Made by a program: the position numbers and the translations under genes
The notes under the pieces: generated by a model
The model's database searches: none
What the model was told of the DNA's origin: nothing
The model's input: only the letters and a program-made list of their open reading frames with translations
Shown here: one piece after another, positions 19,001 to 27,415 of the stretch
Numbering within the stretch: position 1 is the stretch's first letter
Layout of the letters: the number at the start of each line of letters is the position of its first letter
IMG/VR virus record: IMGVR_UViG_3300009011_000006
Span: 1-64,000 of that record
Strand: one strand, 5' to 3'
Length of the DNA: 64,000 nucleotides
DNA from: a virus

Positions 19001-20701
19001 GAGTTCATCAAGCTGAGTTCGACCTAGAACAGGGTCAATATACTCATCTTCCAGAAGCTTCTTAAGAACATCTTTATCACGGCGCAGCTGTGTTTCGATA
19101 GCATCCGAGATATTCATTACATCGAATTTCATCTGGCTATTTAAAACAGCTTTAAGGTTGCCCCAGGGCTGCCCATTCTGCCGAAAGCGGCCAATGACAA
19201 TACGAAGGTTATCAGCAATAACAGAGCGCTCATTCATACCCATCTTCATTGACAGGTCATCCATGACTTGCTTAATAAAAGCTTTATCTTGGTCTTTTAG
19301 AAGATCACTGTCATCCACACGGCGCAAGGCACCTGCGTAGACATCGCCGTTAGGCTGATAAATACGAACGTCATCGTATCTCTGTGTTAGAGGATTGAAG
19401 CGAAGCTGTTCTTCCTTTGGCGGTGTTGAAAGAACTCTATTGCGAGTCAATCGCTTATTACCAAGGTTGATACCACGGTAGGAAGTAAACGAAAGATTAC
19501 CGTTGAGGTCACCTGCTTGAAGGAGGTAGTAATCTACCAGCGTCTTGCGGATATCCTGCAGCTCCTCAGGTCTAGCAGCACCGAGTTGCATCGCGTCCAG
19601 ACGTTGTTTTGCATCAGCAAATTTACGAGTATCACCAGGTACTACGTAATCGGCATCAGTAAGCTGTCGAAGCTCCTTAATACCAATATTATTACCCTTA
19701 GCATTAGTGAATTGGTCAACGGTCAATTCACCACTATTCAACATCTCAACTTTCTTATACTCGCCAAGATGCCTCAATTGAACAGCTACGGGTTGCCTTT
19801 TGAGCCAGTCATTGTAGCTTTCCCGTAACGGCGTCTGACCATCGTAGAACTTTTTCTGTGCTTCTGTGAGCCCTTGTAGGTTTCTCCTACGGACTTCTGC
19901 GACGCTTTCCAGATTCGCGACATCTGACCAACTTTTGAAGACAGGTATGGAAGTAGAGCGACAATTCCAATGAGCTGGAGGAAGATGCTCCACATCACCG
20001 ACCGGGTAGATTGTTCCATCACGATGGGCACACAAGGGAGTAGTACGGCTGTCCAAAACAGCAACGTATTGCCAACCTTGGATTGCTTTTTCGTTAGCTT
20101 TATAGACTTCATGATCAGCCTGATTATGGACAGACGTGATTGACGTTGTTACCAGCGTCTGTGATTGTTGCTTTGTAATGCTGTGAAGGTTGCCTTTACG
20201 AACAGCCAGAGCAATGTCTTGCATGCTATCACCATTAGCGATGCCACGGCGAATGATTTGCTCAATACGCTTGCGTTCATTTACAGAGACGCCCAACCAG
20301 CCTTGCTCTAGAGTCTTATCTGCGTAAAGAGGACGTTCAAGTACAACTTCTTCAGCCACACGTCTAGTCGGCCTCTGTGTGCGCCAAATCTTGCCCATCA
20401 CGTTTTCTACGTTTTGATAAGCAAACGATACTTGGTCATTGAATAGATCTAAAAGCGAGCGACGCATGGTAGAATGGACTTCAGTAAAGGTATCCTGTAG
20501 CTCCTGATCTACAGCCTCTCTAAGACGTGCTAAGCCTTTGTCACTTTTCTCTGCGTCTACTACAAGCTTATCCAGACGAACAGCGTGGCCGTCAAGTACC
20601 AGTTCTACTTTACCCTGGACACGTCGTTCGTATAAGCGGATCATAGCCGCTCTATCAATAACCTTGTCATAAAGTTCAGTATTAGCATTGACGGCCTTCA
20701 T
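16052..20701 (-). CDS. MuF-type head protein fused to single-subunit RNA polymerase
   Basis: One frame of 1,549 residues. The N-terminal part (about 1-265) is a MuF/SPP1-gp7 minor head protein. Residues about 203-263 hold LDSRTTPLC, H-R-D-G-T-I-Y-P and PPAHWNCRST, the Cys/His-rich signature of that family. The rest shows the T7/N4 RNA polymerase series in order: DHRGR at 849-853, motif A Asp993 followed by S-S-S-G, motif B Lys1059 with Tyr1067-Gly1068, and motif C His1447-Asp1448. The 389-residue spacing from B to C exceeds T7 (about 181) and is nearer N4 virion polymerase. All catalytic residues are present. ATG at 20701 has AAGGA six bases upstream; ATG at 20707 is the alternative. It stands between portal and scaffold genes, so a packaged, injected polymerase is likely. 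Confidence 0.9.
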   Translation of the reverse strand: MKAVNANTELYDKVIDRAAMIRLYERRVQGKVELVLDGHAVRLDKLVVDAEKSDKGLARLREAVDQELQDTFTEVHSTMRRSLLDLFNDQVSFAYQNVENVMGKIWRTQRPTRRVAEEVVLERPLYADKTLEQGWLGVSVNERKRIEQIIRRGIANGDSMQDIALAVRKGNLHSITKQQSQTLVTTSITSVHNQADHEVYKANEKAIQGWQYVAVLDSRTTPLCAHRDGTIYPVGDVEHLPPAHWNCRSTSIPVFKSWSDVANLESVAEVRRRNLQGLTEAQKKFYDGQTPLRESYNDWLKRQPVAVQLRHLGEYKKVEMLNSGELTVDQFTNAKGNNIGIKELRQLTDADYVVPGDTRKFADAKQRLDAMQLGAARPEELQDIRKTLVDYYLLQAGDLNGNLSFTSYRGINLGNKRLTRNRVLSTPPKEEQLRFNPLTQRYDDVRIYQPNGDVYAGALRRVDDSDLLKDQDKAFIKQVMDDLSMKMGMNERSVIADNLRIVIGRFRQNGQPWGNLKAVLNSQMKFDVMNISDAIETQLRRDKDVLKKLLEDEYIDPVLGRTQLDELQKGLVDNIVARNKWEDRVAPTIANELRGFFDPGIPLKIKRRLSDAQLQSFYQQFAHRLVREGSDRDALAVYLGRSLYNTANLNGNRRDWYELGVKLLERKAGHLFDIDTFGVQKRRMRSSVSGRYFGPYYDTVSYYIRLLDPRLIEYGLLERKIEVGMRIPATFDNGLVIRPGYTTYYTKRNGLWYNTRQSITSSEVTRDFVDKDLADALNWAGKAAYTVDSDFHNFIEKLLYFKDDRGNSKKYDDLNHYRKYITSRGDAYERFKAMQWLRGKTFTNLPFVDHRGRVYDRGYISAQSGESFRPFLNTAALKPMGKAGYDAFTDQIGSFLGGLADFFEGNYDSLTFRGRQRIAEKWWPDLVNIGKQMLSARPADIRAILESDIVAEVEGEELGKFFRFAIEAAKIENHVTSGGTLDNLMTGLAMEQDASSSGAQIIALTTRNRALASLSNVVPTSQKRRLYDEIAAATYNDPRFKTLNERLGLKLKDLQKAAKAQNMVTFYGAGERTGIMNVEGKLGKVLGKRDNTLVVTSGERQTVLNEIDARRARLLRYDPEGADMLAELRKDIVDVFNKGQQPGDEIMAELWFLEPKTRELVEKMSQAYDEIVTPKDFEAVARIMSDHLNEQVPILKEFSPFFRRMAQAFLANAKPSDSSLNWKKIASYALTGRERKGPGRGPIGKELARYLGLPPNTTVTAELLQRVFTDWKPESGLADLILGVEKPGERALGRKLFKLDLSVGGVPIADIASKFGVTGFKDVEKASEITLLYTNMNDLPKSWTYVPSVNFDGKVINQSFTQTFEERLVYKDKDGNWQTNILMIPQKTAASWWDQVLNKSGTINDIANPIKAGTAFGVNANHSNDAVIVKRFHLWGKANNVATSTVHDAFFTNIADMLPGRSALRQIYAKVMDKNPIIMTLDEMKNRGLPQDIYDQLLNDAIDKGLVPVAGRSVIGGKVLTEDDILTQEQVLEEVPYDFENNYGWYGVG

Positions 20702-20703
20702 TA

Positions 20704-20988
20704 TCATTCCTTATTAGCTAAGCAGTAAGCTTCCAACGGCCAAACTTTTCGCAAAGCGTCTTCACGTGCAAACTTCTCGCCCAATTCCTTATTGTAATTA
20801 ACCGGGTCTACACAAGCACTTTCACCTACAATTTTAAAACCATTACGCAGTTTCAAAATACAAATGGTAAGCGTTTCATCGTAAAAGAATTTAGTATCTA
20901 CGATTAGCGCAGTAATATCATCTAGCGTGATACGCTTGGACGTCTTAGCAACAGCCGCTGCGAGTTGATCACTCTGTTCAATACTCAT
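20704..20988 (-). CDS. N4 Gp49 / Sf6 Gp66-family protein
   Basis: A 94-residue protein with the conserved pattern of this phage family: G-E-S-A-C-V-D-P near residue 57, N-Y-N-K-E-L-G, and a C-terminal A-L-R-K-V-W-P-L-E-A-Y. The molecular function of the family is unknown. It overlaps the RNA polymerase fusion gene and is translationally coupled to it. Confidence 0.7.
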   Translation of the reverse strand: MSIEQSDQLAAAVAKTSKRITLDDITALIVDTKFFYDETLTICILKLRNGFKIVGESACVDPVNYNKELGEKFAREDALRKVWPLEAYCLANKE

Positions 20989-21417
20989 TTAGTACTCCGG
21001 CTCTGGAATATGAAAGCCAATCTTTTGTTTCTCTTCTTTTACATCCTTGACTGTTTTATAGCCAAGGCTTTTCATACAGAATTTCACAAAGCTATCCAAA
21101 AGATAAGCTTGAGCTTCGTGGCTAGGCTTTCGTTCACCAGCATACTCAAAGGTATTTTGGACAGCATGCATGCATTCATGTGCGATGACAGAGGCAGGAC
21201 AGACATCTTCGTCATCCTGCATGTTTTCGGGGAATACCATGAGAACCCAGAAAGCCGTTTCGCTTTCCATAGAGATAGTGACAGCGTAGCCACCATCAGG
21301 ATCAATATAGGGCATTCCTTTACGCTTACAAAAGCGTTTGAGCGCTGCCTCATTGTCTACCACTGCAATATTAACAGGGTAAGGACGGGCTTTCATCTCT
21401 GCCACACGCTTCATCAT
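20989..21417 (-). CDS. Zincin-like metalloprotein
   Basis: A 142-residue protein with HECMH (an HExxH zinc site) near residue 85 and a downstream H-E-A-Q-A-Y-L-L-D segment about 20 residues later, which would give the third ligand. This matches small phage proteins with a zincin fold. Placement between portal and the MuF-RNA polymerase gene suggests a virion or assembly role, perhaps a maturation protease, but the substrate is unknown. All likely metal ligands are present. Confidence 0.65.
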   Translation of the reverse strand: MMKRVAEMKARPYPVNIAVVDNEAALKRFCKRKGMPYIDPDGGYAVTISMESETAFWVLMVFPENMQDDEDVCPASVIAHECMHAVQNTFEYAGERKPSHEAQAYLLDSFVKFCMKSLGYKTVKDVKEEKQKIGFHIPEPEY

Positions 21418-21421
21418 TATT

Positions 21422-23059
21422 TTATGCCTTTAATTTTGCCTTCATCTGCTGGGCAAAGTTGGATTGCTGGGCTGCATGCTGCTCACGAGCAGATACAACA
21501 GTCTCGTCTGCATTGATCTCCTTCTGAGCTTCGTCATCATCAAAGTCAGGAGGAAGCATATCATTTTGCTTGAGGATAAGAAGCCAAGCACTACGAGGGA
21601 TAAGCGCATTCTGATACCATTCAGTGGCCAGCCGAAGCCAGTCAGCACCTTGTGGAATTGGATTGAAATCAGAAGAAAGTTCAAATTCCATATCAGCGGG
21701 ATCAATTTCAAGCGCATACCGCCAGTTAATCATAAAGCAGATAATCTGCCGTAGAGTATTTGAAACCTTAGTATTCAAAGAACCTAGTTGTGCAGTTTGA
21801 GCTGCATTACGTAACTCCAGCGCGACACCCGACTGATTTCCAGTCTCAGGCGCCAGCATCCGAACACCCAGCTTAGCGATTTCTTCGTAGCCTGCTGCAA
21901 TTGCATTCTCCATATGTTCCAAGGCATCTGCAGGCGCCTTTAGAATATCTGCCTTATCTTCAGAGTTAGGCAAATGGATCCAGCTACCTAAACCTCCTTC
22001 TACAACTTCCTCAAACTTATCATCAGACATGCTGGAAGAGAGAACCGGAGTATAAGTAGCTGCGCCGTACATCAAGTGGTTACGACGACTGATCTTATTG
22101 TAGAGGGCAATTTCCTTATCTACAATCGCAGTCAACATTGGCTCCTGGCCTTCAATAGAACCATTGAGAGGCCACGCGGGGATCATCGTCAGCGGCTTAT
22201 CGTGAACTAACACAGGAATTGTGTCGATTAGTTTATAAATAGGATTGTTGGTATTATTGATCTGCTTGTCACCGCCAACGTATGTGACACTGTCAGTAGC
22301 TTCGTCTACTTCAAAGACACGAATTTGGTAAGTACCAGCAGAGCTAAGCTCATGCACCCAGATAGTAGGAACCATCTTAGGGTGGAATTCGTACTGGTCC
22401 TCGTCGTAACGTTCAGTCCAACCCTTCACAACCACGCGGTCTAGGATGGTCTTACCTGCAGAGTCTGTACGAGTGCGAGTATTGATGATGCTCTCTGCCT
22501 GATAAAGCACAGGGTAGGGCTTTGCAGTGGCGTCTACTTCTTCATCTTCAGGTACAACAGGGTAGTCAACAAACACCCATGCCGCGCTGGTCTGCACTTC
22601 CTCCCAGAGAGCTTCGTCCATAAAGGCAGTTAGAGCAGAATCGTCCTTACCAAACTCATGTAGAATCCAGTGGTATGCCTCTTTAGGAACACTATCTGGA
22701 AACTTGATAGTAGGTTGCTTACGCAGCAGACCGCCTACGAGCGTCTTAGAGAACTGTGCAGTGATCCCAGGCAACTCTGCCTCTGCCTTATAAAAGGCAT
22801 ATTGACGAGCAGTCATAGACGGAGAGAAAGGAATGAGCAAATTCGTGAAGTTAACGACATCCAATGTATCATCGAAATCTTTTACGAATTGCTCACCTTT
22901 ACAGACAGCCCTACTCTTTGCGCGAAGATACGAGAAGCTCTCATAAGCAGCAGAAGGATCAGCCACCGTCTTGACAGGCGTGGTTGCTGTATTAGCAACA
23001 GTAGTGGCACGAGACTTTATGGGCGCTGCCGCCAGCCTTTCGAAAGTGGCTTCATCCAT
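21422..23059 (-). CDS. Portal protein (DUF4055-type)
   Basis: A 545-residue protein resembling the DUF4055 portal group: N-terminal segment with F-S-P-S-M-T-A-R-Q-Y, a central beta-rich crown region, and an Asp/Glu-Ala helical C-terminus ending in Q/A/K-rich sequence. Portals form the dodecameric DNA channel at one capsid vertex. The gene precedes the zincin, Gp49-like and MuF genes, the usual portal-MuF neighbourhood. Length is normal for the family. Confidence 0.85.
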   Translation of the reverse strand: MDEATFERLAAAPIKSRATTVANTATTPVKTVADPSAAYESFSYLRAKSRAVCKGEQFVKDFDDTLDVVNFTNLLIPFSPSMTARQYAFYKAEAELPGITAQFSKTLVGGLLRKQPTIKFPDSVPKEAYHWILHEFGKDDSALTAFMDEALWEEVQTSAAWVFVDYPVVPEDEEVDATAKPYPVLYQAESIINTRTRTDSAGKTILDRVVVKGWTERYDEDQYEFHPKMVPTIWVHELSSAGTYQIRVFEVDEATDSVTYVGGDKQINNTNNPIYKLIDTIPVLVHDKPLTMIPAWPLNGSIEGQEPMLTAIVDKEIALYNKISRRNHLMYGAATYTPVLSSSMSDDKFEEVVEGGLGSWIHLPNSEDKADILKAPADALEHMENAIAAGYEEIAKLGVRMLAPETGNQSGVALELRNAAQTAQLGSLNTKVSNTLRQIICFMINWRYALEIDPADMEFELSSDFNPIPQGADWLRLATEWYQNALIPRSAWLLILKQNDMLPPDFDDDEAQKEINADETVVSAREQHAAQQSNFAQQMKAKLKA

Positions 23060-23060
23060 T

Positions 23061-23255
23061 TTAAGCCCTCAGAGCAGCGTTAAATTCAGCGATAGTGCCC
23101 TCAAAACGTTCCTTAGAACCGAAAGCTTCTGCCACGATAAGATCGTCTTCTACAGAAGTGATGCTCCAGTTAGAAGGGCAGCGCTCGACAAGCTTAACTT
23201 CAGGGGTGCTAAGCTCAATATCAAGAGGATTAGTACCAATATTCAAATCAGCCAT
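23061..23255 (-). CDS. Hypothetical virion-region protein
   Basis: A 64-residue acidic protein directly before the portal gene, with one base between its stop and the portal start. I do not recognise a family. Tight spacing in the structural operon suggests a head or fibre accessory protein. Confidence 0.6.
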   Translation of the reverse strand: MADLNIGTNPLDIELSTPEVKLVERCPSNWSITSVEDDLIVAEAFGSKERFEGTIAEFNAALRA

Positions 23256-23264
23256 TTAAATTCC

Positions 23265-23519
23265 TTATGAATCAGGTTGCATACAAGCCAGATGCCCTGG
23301 CCCACGAACCCAAATATTGTTTGCAGTTCCTACTGCTACATTTCCAGCATCAATAGAAACACCGTCTAGGGGTGTAGGCTTACTACCGCCAAAGTAGATG
23401 AAAATCGATTTATCAGAACGATTTTGCATAAGTACTTTAGTACCAGACAAAGCTGGCACCACCGTAGTGATGTCCAGCCAGTCAGAGGTGAGCCTAATGG
23501 TAGGGAAGCTGGTAGCCAT
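23265..23519 (-). CDS. Small beta-rich virion protein
   Basis: An 84-residue protein with alternating hydrophobic strands, a V-L-M-Q-N-R-S-D-K-S segment and a C-terminal N-I-W-V-R-G-P-G motif. These resemble short head-decoration or fibre-head proteins of siphoviruses. The stop/start overlap with the LamG-like gene indicates coupled translation. The assignment is tentative. Confidence 0.5.
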   Translation of the reverse strand: MATSFPTIRLTSDWLDITTVVPALSGTKVLMQNRSDKSIFIYFGGSKPTPLDGVSIDAGNVAVGTANNIWVRGPGHLACMQPDS

Positions 23520-24331
23520 TAGCTAAAGCGCGAAGGATTCTGTGTAATATCAGCTATAATAAGATCAGTGATAGTCTTAGAGCCGGCGACGGTCAGATCC
23601 CACAGCCACAGACGGCCAACAGCACCCTTAGCATCAGTGTTGTTGCCATAGGCACCAATGTACGGTGCACTGCCTGAAGGAACAACCAGGGAACCAGACC
23701 AGGTCTGCGCTGTCGAGGTATACACAAGAATACCATCAATATACACTTTAATCTGGAAAGTGTTTGAGGTATTCGCATACATTTCAAAAGCGTAATGATG
23801 CACAAGCCCATCCGTAGGAATTACGGACTTAATATCCACCACGGCGCCGTTCATTGACAGGTAGATATTATTTGCCAGGCCGGTAGCCTTATCATAGAGC
23901 GCGCGGAGACCATACTGTGCATTAGAACCATTCGTCTGCGACCACCCAAACAGGGATGCATAGGTTGTGCCAGTGCCATTAATGGTAAACCCACTCAGCG
24001 GCACTTTCATAAAGCCACCAATAGCAAAGTGAGAGCAGGTAGATGGCAACTTCCATTCAGTACCTAGGGCAACCTGCGTAGCTGCGCCACTGATAATAAG
24101 CATCCCGCCAGACCAGGCAGGGGTTCCGGCAACAATAGCTACGTTACCACTGCGCCTGTAATTACGCATATTAGTATTAGCAGCCACAGGAGTCGCCATC
24201 GCGGCATAGCCCCACTTGTGGTTAAAATCAAGAAGACTAATACAGCCTGGATCGATAAGCTGATCACGGTAGAGAATACCAACATCAGTTCGACCCGTAG
24301 AAATTCCAACTTGTTCAATAATAGCAGGCAT
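23519..24331 (-). CDS. LamG / concanavalin-like lectin virion protein
   Basis: A 270-residue protein. Residues about 95-260 look like a LamG-type jelly roll: G-G-F-M-K-V-P, H-H-Y-A-F-E-M-Y, then V-Y-I-D-G-I-L-V-Y and a W-x-W-D-L-T-V segment near the C-terminus. Such domains bind glycans. It is coupled to the SGNH-hydrolase gene and with it probably forms the receptor-binding apparatus. Confidence 0.7.
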   Translation of the reverse strand: MPAIIEQVGISTGRTDVGILYRDQLIDPGCISLLDFNHKWGYAAMATPVAANTNMRNYRRSGNVAIVAGTPAWSGGMLIISGAATQVALGTEWKLPSTCSHFAIGGFMKVPLSGFTINGTGTTYASLFGWSQTNGSNAQYGLRALYDKATGLANNIYLSMNGAVVDIKSVIPTDGLVHHYAFEMYANTSNTFQIKVYIDGILVYTSTAQTWSGSLVVPSGSAPYIGAYGNNTDAKGAVGRLWLWDLTVAGSKTITDLIIADITQNPSRFS

Positions 24332-26028
24332 TATTTATCCCATCCTCTGCTCTGAACTGCAGCATACAGAGCATTAGCTTCAATTGTATTACCTGCACTG
24401 TTAGGGTGCAAGAAGTCAATTACAGTGTTATCTGAATCTTTCACACGAAGTGAGCGTGGCGTAATACCATTTGCGATGTCAGCAAGGTCTCCAGCGGAGC
24501 CATCCCCACCATTCTGCAATGGCCCATTAAAATCTACCCAATTATTAGGCCAACGTGCTTTGATAGCATTATTCGTGAAGTCAATAACTGCACGATTAGC
24601 AGTGCCAATTTCATCACCTTCGCCATAGAGACAAAGCGGAATCAGGAATCGTTTAGTAAGCGGTGTTTGCTGAGCAATTTGAAGTGCAATATTCTCAATA
24701 ACGTCGTCTGTCTTATGCACATTATTACGAACAGGCCAGATGATTGCTAGAGCATCCTGGCGATACATAACAATACTACCAGTACCTGCGCCTAGCGGAT
24801 AGAAACGGGTGCCTGCAGGTACTGTAACGTCGGTACCACCTGCGTCTTGCGTCAGGTAGTAGACAGAATCATCGCCCGCCTTTGTAAGAGTAGCATAAGG
24901 TCCTGAAGTGCCAACACGCCCATAGATCTTCAGATTAGGAAGGCCAGGTGTAATTGGATTTTCAGTAATTACTGTAACAGTTGCAGCACCGCTTGCAGGC
25001 AGCAAATTAGAAGCCAAGGTAATATAGAACGGGCGTGCACCCACACGGGACGCAATCTGACGACCATCTTGTCCATTTACACCAAATCCATTTGCAGGCC
25101 AACCCAGGAGAACCCCAAGCTTATACCAGTAGCTATTAGCGGCAATACCGCTAACATACGTCAAACTGTCACCACGAGCATCAATTGCACGGCTGGGGAT
25201 GACAGGCACTTCTAGCGTTAGACCTGTAACGTTCCTTGCAAAGAGATTTGCAGGTGGGCCATTGCTGCGCGTTGACTTGTAAATCGCATAACCATCAGTA
25301 CGAATACCAACAGCCGTATGGTTAGAACCTGCCGGAGACAGCTTAACCATTTTACCAGATGCGCGCTCGATGGAATACACCATAGTATTAGTGCCATCTG
25401 AGATTTCAGCAAGCTCGTATAGCTTATCAGCGTCGACAGCTGCCGTTACTGTAGCAACAGGCTGTGGAGATATAATACGAAAATCAAGGTCAACTACAGC
25501 CTCACTTAAACCGCTGCGTTCATATTCATACACATCGAGTAGTGCAATAGAAACGCCATTCGCAGAAAGACCAGTAGCAATCACGGGTGCCGCAGCAGGA
25601 ACTGCTTTGGTAGCGCCTGCAAGAATCCTATAATCAGCGTCGATGACAGCATATACATAGCCGCTGCGTTCATATTCCTCAGGCAGCATGGAAAGGCCTA
25701 GGGCGGCAACAACGTCAGCGCCGGAAACGATAGGTGTAGGTGTAGCCTTAGTTGCCCCAGCGAGAATCCTATAGTCAGCGTCAATAATAGCGTACGCATA
25801 CCCACTACGCTCATACTCGCCCTGTGTGTCCACACCTAGCGTTGCAATTGCAGCACGCTCGTCGGCGGTCATGATTTTTGCAGTGGAAGTCTCTGTAAGA
25901 GTAGAGATAGGTGCGTTTGGCTGGACAGAGCCTTCAACAGCGTTCTTAAGGTTAGTAAGGTTATTATCCATTTCCGAGTTAGTAAGAGGAGCTCCCTTAC
26001 CAGCACGGGTTACAAGTGTAACAGCCAT
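24331..26028 (-). CDS. Receptor-binding protein with SGNH hydrolase domain
   Basis: A 565-residue protein. The N-terminus resembles phage fibre attachment segments. Residues about 75-195 contain three related repeats centred on YERSGYAYAIIDADYRI. From about residue 280 an SGNH/GDSL hydrolase begins with D-A-R-G-D-S-L, continues with an N-G-Q-D-G-R block, and ends with D-F-L-H-P-N-S-A-G carrying the catalytic Asp and His. The predicted activity is ester cleavage, for example deacetylation of host surface polysaccharide. It overlaps the neighbours at both ends. Confidence 0.8.
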   Translation of the reverse strand: MAVTLVTRAGKGAPLTNSEMDNNLTNLKNAVEGSVQPNAPISTLTETSTAKIMTADERAAIATLGVDTQGEYERSGYAYAIIDADYRILAGATKATPTPIVSGADVVAALGLSMLPEEYERSGYVYAVIDADYRILAGATKAVPAAAPVIATGLSANGVSIALLDVYEYERSGLSEAVVDLDFRIISPQPVATVTAAVDADKLYELAEISDGTNTMVYSIERASGKMVKLSPAGSNHTAVGIRTDGYAIYKSTRSNGPPANLFARNVTGLTLEVPVIPSRAIDARGDSLTYVSGIAANSYWYKLGVLLGWPANGFGVNGQDGRQIASRVGARPFYITLASNLLPASGAATVTVITENPITPGLPNLKIYGRVGTSGPYATLTKAGDDSVYYLTQDAGGTDVTVPAGTRFYPLGAGTGSIVMYRQDALAIIWPVRNNVHKTDDVIENIALQIAQQTPLTKRFLIPLCLYGEGDEIGTANRAVIDFTNNAIKARWPNNWVDFNGPLQNGGDGSAGDLADIANGITPRSLRVKDSDNTVIDFLHPNSAGNTIEANALYAAVQSRGWDK

Positions 26029-26231
26029 TAGGTATATCTCACTATAAAGTCGCTAGCAAAATAATCACCGACGACATAATTAAGGGCACCCGCCAGAATA
26101 GGTGTCGGAAACCATAGTGAGCTGTCCATCTTGACATTCACACCATCTTGGCTTACCTTAGCAATCACAGACGGTATGGTAATGTCAACGGACACGTTAG
26201 GCCCGGTGATGGTCACATTTCTATCAGGCAT
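26028..26231 (-). CDS. Hypothetical virion protein
   Basis: A 67-residue beta-rich protein overlapping the genes on both sides by a few bases. The last part (ILAGALNYVVGDYFASDF) resembles segments of fibre-associated proteins. Function is unknown; position suggests a small fibre or decoration component. Confidence 0.5.
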   Translation of the reverse strand: MPDRNVTITGPNVSVDITIPSVIAKVSQDGVNVKMDSSLWFPTPILAGALNYVVGDYFASDFIVRYT

Positions 26232-26814
26232 CGGGCACTACAGCGGTAGGACTAAACAGCATTTCAATGACGCCCCTGACCGGCTTCCATGTGTGCGCAA
26301 AGCCAGCAGTTACTTCCGTGACACGCAACTCAAAGAAGCCATAAACAGGGCTACCTACCGTAGGTTGCACAGTATAGTTTGCCCCAAGCGAGTCAGGAAA
26401 TTGCACATAGATTTTGTTTAGTGTAGTTACACGCCAATAAGGATCTTGGTCCGGCGTCGTATTGCTAGAGCGATTTACACCAGCGATAAGCTCATAGTAC
26501 ACAGTACCATAAGAAATCACGTCACCGGCAGTATAACCAGTTGCGCTACTCCAGGCGCTCTTGTAAGAAGGCAGTCGTACTACTAGCTTTGACTGTACAC
26601 CCGAAGGGCGAATAGCCGATGGGGTATCAGTCTGACCTTCAACATTTAGAGCTTCCACAACAACAGCTTCGTAAACAAGCCCCTGAGAAGCATCTGCAAC
26701 AAATGATAGCGTAATAGGGAATTCCAGCTGTTCGCCCATAACCATGGACCACAAGATGCTGCCACCATCGCTAATAAGATCGGACTTTACATCCGTAAGT
26801 TTGGAGCGTGCCAT
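26224..26814 (-). CDS. Virion protein with carbohydrate-binding-like segment
   Basis: A 196-residue protein. Residues about 87-130 read S-S-A-T-G-Y-T-A-G-D-V-I-S-Y-G-T-V-Y-Y, followed about 20 residues later by P-Y-W-R. This aromatic and Gly-Asp spacing resembles small carbohydrate-binding (ChtBD3-like) modules. It sits in the receptor-binding gene group. The structural role is inferred. Confidence 0.55.
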   Translation of the reverse strand: MARSKLTDVKSDLISDGGSILWSMVMGEQLEFPITLSFVADASQGLVYEAVVVEALNVEGQTDTPSAIRPSGVQSKLVVRLPSYKSAWSSATGYTAGDVISYGTVYYELIAGVNRSSNTTPDQDPYWRVTTLNKIYVQFPDSLGANYTVQPTVGSPVYGFFELRVTEVTAGFAHTWKPVRGVIEMLFSPTAVVPDA

Positions 26815-26823
26815 TAGGCCTCC

Positions 26824-27093
26824 TTAAAGTGGTAGAGATAATTGACGATGTTTAAGGCTTTCTAGATAATTATACACCAACTCAAAAAGAAGTTGTACAA
26901 TTGGCGCCGACACCTTTATAGTACGCCCGTTTGCCAATTGCAGTGTATGATTCCAGCTAGCATCCTTCCCGTAGCATGCAATAGTGGCCATGCAAAGGTC
27001 TATGAGACCATCTTTGTTAATAGACAGCGGCCCATAAGGGCTGTCGTAAATCCCCTCTGGATTTTCTTCCAGAAGCGCGCTGATCTTTTGCAC
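26824..27093 (-). CDS. Hypothetical protein
   Basis: About 89 residues. GTG at 27093 is preceded by a near-perfect GGAGG seven bases upstream, so I prefer it to a start 18 bases earlier that would place that site inside the gene. The protein contains a short helical N-terminus and a C-terminal hydrophobic helix. No family recognised. It lies between the membrane protein and fibre genes. Confidence 0.6.
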   Translation of the reverse strand: MQKISALLEENPEGIYDSPYGPLSINKDGLIDLCMATIACYGKDASWNHTLQLANGRTIKVSAPIVQLLFELVYNYLESLKHRQLSLPL

Positions 27094-27097
27094 GTTA

Positions 27098-27415
27098 TCA
27101 CCTCCGTTCAATACGTTCGGAGATCTTATCCAGTTTAATGTTGAAGTCCGAGAAGATCTCCTTCAGCTCGACCTTCGTAACATACTGCTTTGCTAGGAGA
27201 AGCTCCAGGTTACCTACACGATCGAGACGATTGAGCAGTTCCCTATGCTTCTCATCAATGTCTGACTTAGGCATATAAGTCTCTGTCACCCTCAATTTAA
27301 AGGCATCAAAGTCCTTTCTATGCTCCTTACTATCAGCCCAAATGGTTTTCATCCACCAGCCGCCTGCGGTCGCAACCAGAGACAGTACAGCTAGCAGGAT
27401 TTGCTCAGTGCTCAT
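27098..27415 (-). CDS. Membrane protein with coiled coil, possible holin-like
   Basis: A 105-residue protein with one N-terminal transmembrane helix (about residues 5-24) followed by a long charged coiled coil. It starts in the TAATG overlap with terminase exon 2. The layout resembles XhlA-type accessory lysis proteins, but single-span coiled-coil proteins also have other roles. No endolysin is visible nearby, so lysis function is only a possibility. Confidence 0.55.
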   Translation of the reverse strand: MSTEQILLAVLSLVATAGGWWMKTIWADSKEHRKDFDAFKLRVTETYMPKSDIDEKHRELLNRLDRVGNLELLLAKQYVTKVELKEIFSDFNIKLDKISERIERR

